Shown here piece after piece: positions 1 through 13,654 of a stretch of 64,000 nucleotides of DNA. The DNA comes from Anabas testudineus (taxonomy: Eukaryota; Chordata; Actinopteri; Anabantiformes; Anabantidae): assembly GCF_900324465.2 (NCBI RefSeq), contig NC_046610.1:25957431-26021430 (forward strand), in the 5' to 3' direction. How positions within the stretch are numbered: position 1 is the stretch's first letter; each line of letters opens with the position of its first letter. The notes under the pieces were generated by a model, which searched no databases, was not told where the DNA came from, and saw only the letters and a list, made by a program, of their open reading frames with translations. Position numbers and translations under genes: made by a program.

Positions 1-440
1 TCTGACCCTGCCTAGACATTTTGCCAGTCCATAGTGGTGCCCATTCTGCTGAGGCATATTGTAGCCCAGTAGGAGATTTCTTTCCAATATGTCCTTCCTG
101 TCCACATAACCAACACTGACCCTATTTCTGTAGTTGTGTGTTTTCCCATCTGATGCATCAATAAGGTTTTGTCATCCAAGGCCAGCTGAATTCCTCTGGT
201 GCTTTCCCATAAAGGTGTGATCTATTTATTCGCCCCTCCAGTCAAGTTTGGCATGCATTTGATCAGTTCAACCATGTCCATAAACAAATTTAAAGCAGTC
301 TTCAGTCGTAACTGTGTTGTATTTAAGCATATATGTCATAATTCCAGGACAAGACAACACATTCTTCTATGTTTGCATTTGTAAAGGATCCCTACACCTA
401 AATGCGTTTCATATAGGATAAGCTAAACAGTATAAATCCT
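1..440 (-). mobile_element. endogenous retrovirus gag-end fossil, copy A
   Basis: The minus strand reads a degenerate nucleocapsid zinc knuckle (CWLCGQEGH) inside a gag-like stretch. The same 440 bases recur almost unchanged at about 19,000-19,440, where they continue into a retroviral pol fossil that carries a YVDD motif. The element runs off the left edge of the window. It is an old, broken copy with several breaks. The family is retroviral, but the genus was not determined. Confidence 0.6.
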
Positions 441-552
441 GAAGGAAAATTTAGGTGGTCTTGTAGATTAGGATAAAAAAAGTAGTTAGTAATTATCTGC
501 TGTTGGCTCAGGTGTTGAAGAGCCTGATGGCCTTGGGGATGAAGAATCTCCC

Positions 553-704
553 TTATCTGTATCTTTTAAAGATACAGATTTATCTGTATCTTTTAAAGAT
601 ACTTTATCTGTATCTTTAAAAGATACAGATCTTTTAAAGATACAGATAAAGATCTGTATCTTTTAAAGATACAGAAGATCTGTATCTTTTAACGATACAG
701 ATAA
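553..704. repeat. array of 25-bp near-perfect palindromes, copy A
   Basis: About six tandem or partly overlapping units, each with 12-bp arms (ATCTGTATCTTT and its complement) around one central base, joined by short spacers such as TTATCTG and AAGATC. The array interrupts the last codons of the Rex1-like LINE. Equivalent arrays in copies B and C have different unit numbers. Confidence 0.85.
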
Positions 705-965
705 GGGAGATGGCTGTGGCTCGCATAAACATAAACTCTAATTTTGTCAAGAAGAAGTAGAGTACTTGTATGGACCAAATACACTCTTACAGCTCGAAGA
801 TATTGGTAAAGCATCATGTTTTTGTTTTGATTGATTTAGATCTACTAGTTCATTGAACAAGTCAGGTAGGTAGTTCTGATTAAAAATCTCATGTTATTTG
901 GACAATCTGTTGTACAGACACCAATCAGTTTGATGACATTTTTAAAAATACTCCCACTTTTAATA

Positions 966-1216
966 GGTAGAGCAGTTGTCTGCCAATCACAGGATTGATG
1001 ATTCGATTCCGGGCTGCCATGTCACATGCCAAAGTGTCCTTGGGGATGATACTGAACCCTAAGATGCCCCCAGTGGGTCAGGTCAGCTGCATAGCAGCTC
1101 TGCCATCAGTGTGTGTATTTGTGTGAATGGGTGAATGAGACGCAGTGTAAAGCGCTTTGAGTACCAGCTAGGTAGAAAAGCGCTATATAAGTGCAGAACA
1201 TTTACCATTTACCATT
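966..1216 (+). mobile_element. tRNA-derived SINE, copy A
   Basis: It has a tRNA-like head with A-box-like GGTAGAGCAGTTG and B-box-like GATTCGATTCC. The body contains the common fish phrase 'AAGTGTCCTTGG..ATACTGAACCC', and the tail reads AAAGCGCTTTGAGTACC and ends in ATTTACC repeats. The same insertion is present at about 12,311-12,560 and 19,935-20,190, so it pre-dates the segmental duplication. Confidence 0.8.
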
Positions 1217-1849
1217 TTTATCGGTCCTGTGAGAAGTGACCAGCCCAACTTATTATCCAAGTGCACACCTAGATGTTTGTAGGCTGGCACCACTTCCTTG
1301 TCTGCACCACAAATGCTGACTGGATCAAGAGGGGGTTTAGACCTTTGGAAATTCATTACCACCTCCTTGGTTTTTGAGGCGGTCAGTGGGAGGCAGTTTT
1401 TGTGACTTCAGTCACTGAAGGATTTTATCAGTCCTCTGTTCTTCCCTTCCTGTCCATTCCTGATACATGCAACAATTGCAGTATCATCAAAGTACTTTTG
1501 AATGTGACACCACTCAGAGTTGTACTTTAAGAGGGATCCCTTATAGGCGCAGAATCATCCTGTCCAGGATAATGTGGGATGTGAGAGCAATAGGCTTATA
1601 GTCATTCAGTTCAGCTGGACATTTTACCTTAGGAACCGAAAGAATACATGAGGTTTTCCACAGAGCTGTGATTCTCCCCAATTTTAGGCTGAGGTTTAAG
1701 ATCCTCTGGAGAGGCTGACATAATAGAGCAACACAGTCCATCAGCACTCTTGGAGATACAACTTGGTACTTTAACGTTGTATCAACAGATTCATCATTGT
1801 TCATGTACATTAAGACTTTCAAGGACACGAAGGAAGTTTCTTACAAAAA

Positions 1850-2700
1850 ACCTAAGGACAACAAAAACAAAATGTGTAGGATCAGTTAACACATCGATAG
1901 TTTTACAGTAATGGCTTTTTTGGTTTTGGTTTGTTGTTTTCTCTCACGTTGTTAACGTTTGATAACATTTGCAGGAATTTCCTTATTACTGTTATAACAT
2001 TTATTATCTCCTTTAATAAACATTTACAACTTTCAGAAAGCCAGCATTCATGTTTACATGTTTTAGGCAAGAACACTTCAAACAGTGCTTTATACAGACA
2101 AAGAAAACTTTACAATGACATTAAAACAATAAGTAATAAAAGCCCAAATAAAATAAAAAAAACTACTAAATAAAAGAAAACTATACATAAAATAGAGGAA
2201 AGTGAAAATAAAATAGGACAAACATTACTAGGAAAGGAACACAGGTAGTAAAATTACACTGCAGAAAGAAGTTCTGTAAGTAAATGCATGCAAAAGTGAT
2301 TTTTAAACTACAATTGTATGTAAAGGGTAAAAGTCAATAAACATGAGTGTCAGTGAGTTTTGTTTGTGTGTGAATGAAAAGTGTGGAGTTATTTTAGTAC
2401 ATCGGTCTTGTCTTTGCACAATGAGAGAAAAAACATCAATTAAACTTCATCTTTCCCTCTTGTTATTTGGTAAAAAGTGTTGGTATCTATAAGACCAGCC
2501 TGGGTTTAACTTGGTCTGAGACTGGAAAGGAAGTTAGTAGTAGCCCACATATCTAGTTACAAATGTCCCTCAAAGCTACACTTTGAGTTACTTTTTTTTT
2601 TTTGGATTGACAGTGTATATCTCTTAATGTTAGGTTTGCAACCCATAAATTGGCTGGACAATATGTATTGACCAATCAATACAAGTTTAATGAATCAATT
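1850..2700. other. AT-rich shared spacer of the duplicated unit, copy A
   Basis: No coding feature seen. About 1,850-2,380 matches 13,135-13,650 and 20,760-21,125. About 2,560-2,700 matches 21,130-21,270. The short ORFs here look accidental, because their frames are not preserved between the copies. Confidence 0.7.
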
Positions 2701-2702
2701 AA

Positions 2703-2850
2703 GCCATTGTGAAATAATGTAAATTTTATGTGTCTGTCCTGTCACAGGAATCTGTGGTATCAGTGCTGTGTGTTTTTGTTCATGTAGAACAAAATGCTTT
2801 TTGAAAAAGTGACATATTAGTGATTTTCTACTTTATTCCTTATTTTGTTA
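2703..2850 (+). pseudogene. lectin gene ghost: only the 3' UTR remains
   Basis: The run from GTGAAATAATGTAAATT through the stretch around ACAAAATGCTTTTTGAAA and ending near GTGATTTTCTACTT closely matches the 3' UTR of the lectin gene at 14,702-16,149 (its bases 16,220-16,345). The promoter and all lectin exons are absent. The sequence jumps from the spacer (AATCAATTAAGCC) directly into the 3' UTR. This is a deletion derivative of the same duplicated unit. Confidence 0.8.
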
Positions 2851-3002
2851 ATTACTGAAGCCATATGTTGTAAATACCTGATTTATCACATGTACCATCC
2901 CTCCTGTTGAGACATGGCTTTAATTGCAGCATAACAAAATAATTTTGGAGATGCTGTCAGGGTTTTTTCTTCACATCTTGTTTTAACCAGTATTCTTGTT
3001 CA

Positions 3003-5480
<2,478 letters not shown>

Positions 5481-5484
5481 GACT

Positions 5485-6695
5485 TTCCCAGGCGTGTCAA
5501 CCAAGACAGCCCTACAACATCCAGAGACTTAAGGTACTCAGGGCGAATTTCATCAACCCCTGGTGCCTTGCCACCGAGGAGCTTACTGACTACCTTAGTG
5601 ACTTCGACCAGGGAAATGGACGAGTCAACCTCTGAGTCCACAGCCTCTGCTTCCTCAACAGAAGGCGTGTCGACGGGGTTGAGGAGATCCTTAAAGTATT
5701 CCTTCCACCGTCCTACAATGTCCCCAGTCGAAGTCAGCAGCTCCCCACTTCCACTGTAAACAGTGTTGGCAGGAAACTGCTTTCCCCTTCTGAGGCGCCA
5801 GACAGTTTGCCAGAATTTCCTTGAGGCAGACTGATAGTCCTCCTCCATGGCCTCACCGAACTTCTCCCAGGTCTGAGTTTTTGCCTCTGCGACCGTGCAG
5901 GCTGTGGCACGTTTGGCCTGCCGACACCCATCAGCTGCATCAGGAGTCCCACAGGCCAACCAGGCCGGTGTCCACCACCGTGTTCGGGGGTAGCTCTCCC
6001 AGAGGTGGGAGTTGAAGGCCTCTCTTTGGGTCTGCCAAGTCTATCCAGCTTCCTCCTCCGCCACTGGATCCAACTCACCACCAGGTGGTGATCAGTTGAC
6101 AGCTCAGCCCCTCTCTTCACCCGAGTGTCCAAGACATATGGTCGGAGTTCAGATGACACAACTACAAAGTCGATCATAGACCTCCAACCTAGGGTGTCCT
6201 GGTGCCACGTGCACTGATGGACACCCTTATGCTTAAACATGGTGTTCGTTATGGACAAACTGTGACTAGCACAGAAGTCCAATAACAAAACACCACTCGG
6301 GTTCAGATCAGGGAGGCTGTTCCTCCCAATCACGCCCCTCCAGGTATCACTGTCATTGCCCATGTGGGGGTTGAAATCCCCCAGTAGGACGACAGAGTCC
6401 CCAGTCGGAGCGCCTTCCAGTACCCCTTCCAGAGACCCAATGAAAGCCGGGTACTCTACACTGCTATTTGGCCCGTAGGCACAAACAACAGAGAGAGACC
6501 TATCCCCTACCTGAAGGAACAGGGAAACAACTCTCTCGTCCACCGGGGAGAACTCCAACACATGGCAGCTGAGCTGGGGGGCTATAAGCAAGCCCACCCC
6601 TGCCCGCTGCCTCTCACCATGGGCAACTCAAGAGTAGAAGAGATTCCAACCTCTCTCATGGAGTTGTGTCCCAGAGCCCAGACTGTGTGTGGAAG
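5485..6695 (-). mobile_element. RTE-clade (Rex3-like) LINE fragment
   Basis: The minus strand encodes an apurinic endonuclease domain ([43 protein letters not shown]) across about 6,600-6,010. After a frame change and a short deletion near 5,960 come the linker to RT and the first RT block (GKAPGVDEIRPEYLKSLD, about 5,600-5,500). The RT catalytic core and the 3' UTR are missing, so the fragment is truncated at its 3' end. That is unusual for a LINE and implies a later rearrangement at the gypsy junction. Confidence 0.85.
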
Positions 6696-6699
6696 TGTA

Positions 6700-6903
6700 T
6701 AGGAAAATTTAGGTAGTCTTGTAGATTAGGGTAATAAAAGTAGTTAGTAATTATCTCCTGTTGGCTTGGGTGTTGTAGAGCCTGATGGCCTTGGGGATGA
6801 AGAATCTCCCTTATCTGTATCTTTTAAAGATACAGATAAAGATCTGTATCTTTTAAAGATACAGATAAGGGAGATGGCTGTGGTTCGCATAAACATAAAC
6901 TCT
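6700..6903 (-). mobile_element. 3' end of Rex1-like LINE, copy B, left part
   Basis: Matches copy A 440-735 with a few substitutions. It is the left flank of the L2 insertion. The remainder of the same LINE resumes at 12,073. It contains a two-unit palindrome array. Confidence 0.75.
6811..6868. repeat. two-unit palindrome array, copy B
   Basis: The same 25-bp palindrome as in copies A and C, but only two units separated by AA, at the same point of the LINE. This is probably the shorter, more ancestral form. Confidence 0.85.
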
Positions 6904-7524
6904 GTTCAGTTTTTATTTGTATTCAGTTTTATTTGTATAGCGCCAATTTACAACAGAAGTTATCTCAAGGCACTTTACAGTGTAAGGTTTAAGACCTTAC
7001 AGAAAATATTTATATAAAAAATTATAGAGAAAACCCAACAACCCCATTTGAGCAAGCTTTAGGCAACAGTGGAGAGGAAAAACTCCCTTTAGAGGAAGAA
7101 ACCTCCAGCAGAACCAGGCTCATAGTGGGCGGCCATCTGCCTCGACCGGTTGGGGTGAGTGGAAAGAGAAGAGAGAAAAGAACAGCAGGCAATAAGACAA
7201 CAACAAGCAGCAAGAACATTGGGCAGGTCAACTGGATTCTGGAGATGTACAACTCCAGGCTGAGGATACCTGCAGAAAAGTACAGAGAGAGGGAGACAGA
7301 GAGGAGGAAACACAACTACAGGAGAGAGAAGACACAAAGTTAATGACATGCAATGGTGGCATTTGCATTGATACAGGAGGAAGGAAAGAGGAGAGGAGCT
7401 CAGTTTATCAGTAGAGGTCCCCCAGCAGAATAACCTATATCAGCATAACTAAGAGATGGTTCAGAGTCACCTGATCCATCTCTAACTATAAGCTTTATAA
7501 AAAAGGAAAGTTTTAAGTCTAGTC

Positions 7525-8805
7525 TTAAATGTCTGCCTCCCGAACCTGAACTGGTAGCTGGTTCCACAGGAGAGGGGCTTGGTAGCTAAAGGCTCTGCCT
7601 CCCATTCTACATTTGGAAACTCTAGGAACCACAAGTAAACCTGCAGTCTGAGAACGGAGAACGGTTCTGCTTGGAAGATAAGGAACTATGAGGTCCTTAA
7701 GATAAGATGGAACCTGATTATTAAGGGATTTATAAGTTAGGAGAAGAATTTTAAATTCAATTCTGGATTTAACAGGGAGCCAATGGAGAGAAGCTAACGT
7801 TGGAGAAATATGATCTCTCTTGCCAATTCCAGTCAGAACTCTGGCTGCAGCATTTTGGATTAACTGGAGGCTTTTTAAGGAGTTATTGGGACATCCTATT
7901 AATAATGAATTACAATAGTCCAGTCTGGAAGTAACAAATGCATGGACTAGTTTTTCAGCATCACTTTGGGACAGGATGCTCCTAATTTTAACAATGTTTC
8001 TCAGGTGAAATAAGGCAGTTCTAGAGATTTCTTTGATGTATGAAGTGAAGGAGATATCCTGATCAAAGATAACTCTGAGATTTCTTACAGTATTACTTGA
8101 AGCCAATACTAAGTCAACAAGAGTGAGAACATGATTAGACATAGTGTCTCTGAGATTTTTAGGCCCCAACAGTATAACCTCTGTCTTGTCTGGATTTAGA
8201 AGAAGGAAATTGCAGGACATCCAGGCCTTTATGTCTTTTAAGCATTCCTGAAGTTTGACTAATTGATTTGTTTCTCCTGGTTTCATAGATAAATATAGCT
8301 GGGTATCATCTGCATAACAATGGAAATTTATAGAGTGTTTCCTAATAATATTGCCTAAGGGGGACATATATAAAGTGAAAAGAATCGGTCCAAGCACAGA
8401 TCCCTGTGGAACTCCATAGCTAACTTTGCTGTGCATGGAAGACTCATCATTAACGTGTACAAACTGAAATCTATCCGATAGATACGATTTAAACCACTCT
8501 AGTGCTGTTCCTTTGATTCCAATGACATCTTCCAGTCTGTGTAATAAAATGTTGTGATCTATAGTGTCGAATGCAGCACTAAGATCTAACAAGATGAGTA
8601 TAGAGAGTAGACCATTGTCTGATGCTAATAGAAGATCATTAGTGACCTTTACCAGTGCTGTTTCTGTACTATGATGTACTCTAAATCCTGACTGGAAATC
8701 TTCGTACAAGTTATTGCTACGCAGGTGGTCGTACAATTGCTTAGAAACTATCTTTTCAAGGATTTTATAGATAAAGGGCAGATTGGATATTGGTCTATAA
8801 TTCAC
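7525..8805 (-). CDS. L2 reverse transcriptase open reading frame (426 aa)
   Basis: This is the longest uninterrupted frame in the window. It carries RT blocks in order: [10 protein letters not shown] (block 1), [35 protein letters not shown] (catalytic Asp), [32 protein letters not shown] (catalytic DD), [14 protein letters not shown], and the typical L2 C-terminus ([22 protein letters not shown]). It makes cDNA from the LINE transcript by target-primed reverse transcription. It is a transposon gene, not a host gene. The true ORF would begin upstream, but a frame change near 8,800 and the nested LTR insertions break it, so the element is not autonomous. Confidence 0.9.
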   Translation of the reverse strand: MNYRPISNLPFIYKILEKIVSKQLYDHLRSNNLYEDFQSGFRVHHSTETALVKVTNDLLLASDNGLLSILILLDLSAAFDTIDHNILLHRLEDVIGIKGTALEWFKSYLSDRFQFVHVNDESSMHSKVSYGVPQGSVLGPILFTLYMSPLGNIIRKHSINFHCYADDTQLYLSMKPGETNQLVKLQECLKDIKAWMSCNFLLLNPDKTEVILLGPKNLRDTMSNHVLTLVDLVLASSNTVRNLRVIFDQDISFTSYIKEISRTALFHLRNIVKIRSILSQSDAEKLVHAFVTSRLDYCNSLLIGCPNNSLKSLQLIQNAAARVLTGIGKRDHISPTLASLHWLPVKSRIEFKILLLTYKSLNNQVPSYLKDLIVPYLPSRTVLRSQTAGLLVVPRVSKCRMGGRAFSYQAPLLWNQLPVQVREADI

Positions 8806-9859
8806 TAAGACCCCTAGAGTCCAGAGTAGGCTTTTTGAGTAGGGGCTTGACTACAGCAACCTTAAAAGCCTGTGGTACGTAGCCTATTTGTAAAGATAGA
8901 TTGATCTGATCTAATATGGATGTGCTGATCAAAGGTAAGACATCTTTGAGGAGTCTAGTCGGGAAGGGATCTAAGAGACATGTTGAGGGTTTAGAGGAAT
9001 TAATTATTGAAATTAATTCAGAATGATCTACGGGGAGGAAACAGTCTAAGTACAAGTGTGGTCTTGCAGATGAATCTAAACTTGTTGTACAATCCATGCT
9101 ATATGCAGGGAGGATCTCATCATTTTTTTCTCTAATAATTATGATTTTTTTTGTAAAGAAATTCATAAAATCATTGCTGCTGAGAGTTGACGGAATACTA
9201 GGCTCAACAGAGCTTTGTCAGCCTGGCTACAGTGCAAATAAGAACAACCTAGGGTTGTTCTTATTTGCCTCTATTAATGAGGAGTAATATGAGGTTCTAG
9301 CTTTACGGAGGGCTTTTTTATACATTATTAAACTATCTTTCCAGGCTAGGCAATATTCATCTAAATTGGTGGAACACCACCTCCTTTCCAACTTACGTGA
9401 TTTCTGCTTTAAGCTACGAATTTGTGAATTGTACCATGGAGATAACTTCCTCTGACTCACTAGCTTCTTTTTCAGAGGAGCAACAGTATTAAGTATTGTT
9501 CCGAGTGAAGCAGCAGTACTATCAACAAGATAGTCCACTTGTGCTGGAGTAACATTGAAATAACTGCCTTCCTCTGTGTTGGTACATGGCTCTGAAATAA
9601 GAGATGGAATGAGTTCCCTAAATTTGTCAACAGCATTTTCACATAAACATCTACTGTTGTGAATCTTATCTGTAGGTTTAGTAAAGTTTGGTACTGTAAA
9701 TTCACATGTAATTAAGAAATGGTCAGATAAAACAGGGTTTTGGGGAAAAACTATTAAATGATTAATTTCAACACCATATGTCAGAATAAGATCAAGGGTG
9801 TGATTAAAACAGTGAGTGGGTTTATTTACATTTCGGGTAAAACCAATGGAGTCTAATAG

Positions 9860-10707
9860 TGTCACGCGCCTAGGATCCGACTCCATAGCCAGAGACCACG
9901 CAGGACCAGAGAACTGAGATAAGAAATGTTTTATTGACAATAATAATGCAGTGTATGAAAGTCGAGACTTGCGGCCGAACAGAGCTGTCGTCAGGTGAGT
10001 ATGGTGTTCTAAGAGAGGAAACAGAGTTAAATTGAGTCTGGCTGGATCTTGGGTAATGTGAATCTTCCTGATGAGCTGTGGCTGAGAAGCGGGGAGGAGT
10101 GAACCAGAGAGAAGACCGAAGAGTTGTAGATTCCAAAATGGTCGACAGTAGAGTGAAGCATATGTTGACTGGGAGCAGAGGAGGAATGATATGCAGAACA
10201 GGCTAAATGGCAAAAGCACAGTGGGTTAGTGAACAAAAACAGTGACAGGTTTCCAGAAAGACGAGGTGCAGAGTAAGAGACGAATCCAGGGTCACACACA
10301 CACACACAAGAAGCAGTCCAAGCACTAAAGTCCTTGAGGCAAGATCCGAGGTCCAAACAACAAGAAGCAGGGGGATCAAGAACAGGTCAGGCAGAAAACA
10401 CTCACGTTGTCGAAGAGCAGAGCAGAGGCAGGTCAAAACAGAAGGCAGGTCCGGTTAGGGGGGAGTCAGGCAGAGACAGGTTTCAGGTTAGGCAGGGTTC
10501 GTTTCCAAAAAAGCAATCTAAAGATAATGCTGGATAGTGCTGTTCACAGGTTGAAGTACAACTATCTGGCAAAGGGGAAGCTGACTGACCTGCTAATAAA
10601 GGGACAGGGGAAGCCCAGGTGCAGACAATCGTAATTAGCAGGTCACCTGACAGGGAGAAAACAAGGAAAGCAGGGACAGACAGGGAGGCGGAGCTGGAAT
10701 CATGACA
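9860..10707 (-). mobile_element. solo LTR, gypsy-like, nested in the L2 LINE
   Basis: An 848-bp insertion splits the L2 endonuclease. Read on the minus strand it starts TGTCATGATTCC and ends GCGCGTGACA, so it has TG...CA ends. It carries an AATAAA signal near its end (about 9,945) and is flanked by the 5-bp target duplication AATAG (9,855-9,859 and 10,708-10,712). L2 sequence rejoins across it. No internal retrotransposon genes remain, as expected of a solo LTR left by recombination between two LTRs. Confidence 0.88.
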
Positions 10708-11237
10708 AATAGTGAATTAAATGCAGTGTTGAAGCAGTTATAATCAACATCTACATGAATATTAAAGTCACCCACTATAATGACTTTATCTGCACTAAGA
10801 ACTAAATCAGATAAAAACTCTCAGAATTCAGTTAAAAACTCAGAGTAAGGGACAGGAGGACGGTACACAATAACAAACAGGACTGGTTTTTGATTTTTCC
10901 AGTTAGGATCAGAGAGGCTAAGAGTGAGGCTCTCAAATTAATTAAAACTAGGTTTAGGTCTGGGGTTGATTAACGAACTTGAGTGGAAGATTGCTGCTAC
11001 TCCTCCACCCCGACCTGTGTTTCTAGGAACATGATAATTAATATGACTTGAGGGAGTTGACTAATTCAGAGAGACATATTCATCCTGCTGCAGCCAGGTT
11101 TCAGTAAGACAGAATAAGTCTATTTGATGGTCAGTTATCAAATCATTTACTAACAGGGATTTAGACGAGAGAGATCTGATATTTAACAGTCCACATTTGA
11201 TTGTTTTCTTGTTATTTTGTTCTAAGAGAGGAGTCGT

Positions 11238-11821
11238 TGTTAGAGTAAAAAGGATTTACTCACTGATTTATAATTTTCTTATTACAATGTTACTTCACTC
11301 ATAAGGATAATTTCTTGTTTTTTACTTATTGTCATTATGAAGGATACATGTGTGTGTGATGTTTAATCCTGTAAGCAACAAGAGCATGTTGTACTGTGCT
11401 GAAGCTGCACTTTGCACACAGACGGGAAACAGGAAAGGTCAGGAAAGGTCAGCGGCCTTGAAGTTGAAGAGTTCTTGTTGCTATACTCCTATAAGCAGTG
11501 TTTTATCCTTGTATGGAGTTGTTTTTCTTACAAGTGTGTTATCTTTCTATGGGGTTCTTTTTCTTGTAATATGATCACCATTTAACCACACCATACACCC
11601 ACATCTGTAACTTCAGGGTGTGTCTCATCTTTAATAAAAAGCTTGTACAAAGGGGAGACGGACGGAGTCGGAGGTAGAAATTCCTGGGTGAAGCATTTAT
11701 GATGCTAAGATCTCAGGCCGGCTCCCCTTGCAAGTAAAAAGGCCGAGCAGTGTCCTTGTTGTGCTTTATTGTCTTTGTCTCTCAGCGTATGAAAAGTGTT
11801 GTGGTTATTTTAAACCCGACA
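11238..11821 (+). mobile_element. solo LTR nested in the L2 5' region
   Basis: The 584-bp insert starts TGTTAGAG and ends CCCGACA and is flanked by the 5-bp duplication GTCGT (11,233-11,237 and 11,822-11,826). An AATAAA lies near 11,633, about 190 bp before the end, on the plus strand. The ends and the duplication length fit a retroviral or LTR-retrotransposon solo LTR. It is not obviously related to the gypsy LTR 530 bp away. The family was not identified. Confidence 0.8.
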
Positions 11822-12072
11822 GTCGTCTTTATTTTTATTAGGTTTTTATGAATCACTCCTCTTGGGTTAGTTTTAGATAAAAAATAATCGGGGAGCGGAC
11901 ACTGTCTCTATGGGGTTATAGTAGTTTTTGGGGGGGTGACGGCTGTAAGGAAGCTGCAGAGAGGTGTGTAAGACTGCGTCCTGGGCTCCACTCTGACATG
12001 TCAGGGTTTAGGTCGTCTAATAAACTCTGTCATATTCCTGGAGAGTTGAGACGCACCATCTAAAGTGGGACA

Positions 12073-13130
12073 AAACTCTAATTTTGTCAAAAAGAAGTAG
12101 AGTACTTGTATGGACCAATTATACACACTCTTACACCTTGAAGATATTGGTGAAGCATCAAATGTTTTTGTTTTGATTGATTATGATCTATTAGTTCATT
12201 GAACAAGTCAGGTAGGTAGTTCTGATTAAAAATCTCATGTTATTTGGACAATCTGTTGTGCAGACACCAATCAGTTTGATGACATTTTTAAAAAATACTC
12301 CCACTTTTAATAGGTAGAGCAGTTGTCTGCCAATTACAGGATTGGTGATTCGATTCCGGGCTGCCACGTCACATGCCCAAGTGTCCTTGGGCAAGATACT
12401 GAACCCTAAGGTGCCCCCGATGAGTCAGGTCAGCTGCATAGCAGCTCTGCCATCAGTGTGTGTGTTTGTGTGAATGGGTGAATGAGATGCAGTGTAAAGC
12501 GCTTTGAGTACCAGCTAGGTAGAAAAGCACTATATAAGTGCAGACCATTTACCATTTACCATTTTTATCGGTCCTGTGAGAAGTGACCAGCCCAACTTAT
12601 TATCCAAGTGCACACCTAGATGTTTGTAGGCTGGCACCACTTCATTGTCTGCACCACAAATGCTGACTGGATCAAGAGGGGGTTTAGACCTTTGGAAATT
12701 CACTACCACCTCCTTGGTTTTTGAGGTGGTCAGTGGGAGGCAGTTTTTGTGACTCCAGTCACTAAAGGATTTTATCAGTCCTCTGTTCTTCCCTTCCTGT
12801 CCATTCCACTCAGTGTGGTACTTTAAGAGGGGTCCCTTATAGGCGCAGAATCATCCTGTCCAGGATAATGTGGGATGTGAGAGACTATAGTCATTCAGTT
12901 CAACTGGACACTTTAGTTAGGAACTGGAAGAATACACGAGGTTTTCCACAGAGCTGTGATTCTCCCCAATTTTAGGCTGAGGTTTAAGATCCTCTGGAAA
13001 GGCTGACATAACTGAGCAACACAGTCCAACAGCACTCTGGGAGATACAACTTGGTACTTTAACGTTGTATCAACAGATTCATCATTGTTCATGTACATTA
13101 AGACTTTCAAGGACACGAAGAAAGTTTCTT
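12073..13130 (-). mobile_element. Rex1-like LINE remnant, copy B, right part
   Basis: Continues the LINE interrupted by L2. It carries the 220-bp unassigned segment (12,075-12,300), the shared SINE, and the same RT pieces (SLKLGRITALWKTSCILPVP at 12,913-13,116). Several deletions relative to copy A (for example around 12,810) are shared with copy C, so B and C are closer to each other here. Confidence 0.75.
12311..12560 (+). mobile_element. tRNA-derived SINE, copy B
   Basis: Orthologous to the SINE at 966-1,216, with the same head, body and ATTTACC tail at the same point of the LINE. Confidence 0.8.
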
Positions 13131-13134
13131 ACAA

Positions 13135-13650
13135 AATACCTTACAAGACAACAAAAACAAAACGTGTAGGATCAGTTAACACATCGATAGCTTTACAGTA
13201 ATGGCTTTTTTGATTTCATTTTTTTTGTTTTCTCTCACGTTGTTAATGTCTGATAACATTTCCAGGGAATTTCCTTATTACTGTTAACATTTAACATTTA
13301 TTATCTCCTTCCATACACATTTGCAACTTTCAACAAGCCAGCATTCATGTTTACATGTTTTAGGCACGAACATTTCATCTTTATGACACATTTCAAACAG
13401 TGCTTTATACAGACAAAGAAAACCTTTACAATAAAATAAAAGCCCAAATAAAATCAAATAACAACTAAATAAAAGAAAACTATACATAAAATAGAAGAAA
13501 GTGAAAATAAAATAGACAAACATTTCTAGGACAGGAAGTTCTGTAAGTAAATGCATACAAAAGTGATTTTTAAACTAAAATTGTATGTAAAGGGTAAAAG
13601 TCAATAAACATGAGTGTCAGTGAGTTTTGTTTGTGTGTGAATGAAAAGTG
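13135..13650. other. AT-rich shared spacer, copy B
   Basis: Matches 1,850-2,380 of copy A. No gene seen. Confidence 0.65.
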
Positions 13651-13654
13651 TAGT

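Larger units (their letters stand above)
440..1845 (-). mobile_element. Rex1/CR1-like LINE remnant, copy A
   Basis: Minus-strand reading gives parts of a non-LTR reverse transcriptase: LWKTSCILSVPK followed by ELNDYKPIALTSHI (1541-1828), then KTKEVVMNFQR and YKHLGVHLDNKLGWS (about 1210-1400), and near 510-550 the 3' end FFIPKAIRLFNT. The core YADD/FSDD region and much of the thumb are missing. The body is interrupted by a palindrome array (553-704), a 220-bp unassigned segment (735-956) and a SINE (966-1216). Homologous copies lie at 6,700-6,902 plus 12,073-13,130 and at 19,440-20,760. The clade is assigned from memory of fish Rex1-type sequences; it is clearly a LINE, but the exact family is uncertain. 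Confidence 0.7.
6904..12072 (-). mobile_element. near full-length L2 (Maui-like) LINE with two nested solo LTRs
   Basis: Minus-strand order: a 5' UTR (about 12,070-11,840); endonuclease blocks (about 11,220-10,715: [54 protein letters not shown], continuing from 9,855 with LLDSIGFTRNVNKPTH); and reverse transcriptase (about 9,166-7,525: [38 protein letters not shown]). The 3' UTR ends in the L2-type tail near 6,904. A 7-bp target duplication, AAACTCT, flanks it at 6,897-6,903 and 12,073-12,079. The RT frame is whole over 426 codons. One frame change near 8,800 separates it from the upstream part, and at least two stops lie in the endonuclease. It is absent from copies A and C at the same site, so it inserted after the unit duplicated or was never in the other lineages. 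Confidence 0.93.

Noticed and set aside
199-384. 61-codon plus-strand frame, repeated at 19,190-19,375
   Set aside because: It is conserved only because the segment was duplicated. The meaningful reading is the retroviral gag fossil on the other strand.
9234-9268. Perfect 16-bp hairpin
   Set aside because: It lies in the L2 coding region (NKNNPR reading) and is explained by the element's own sequence.
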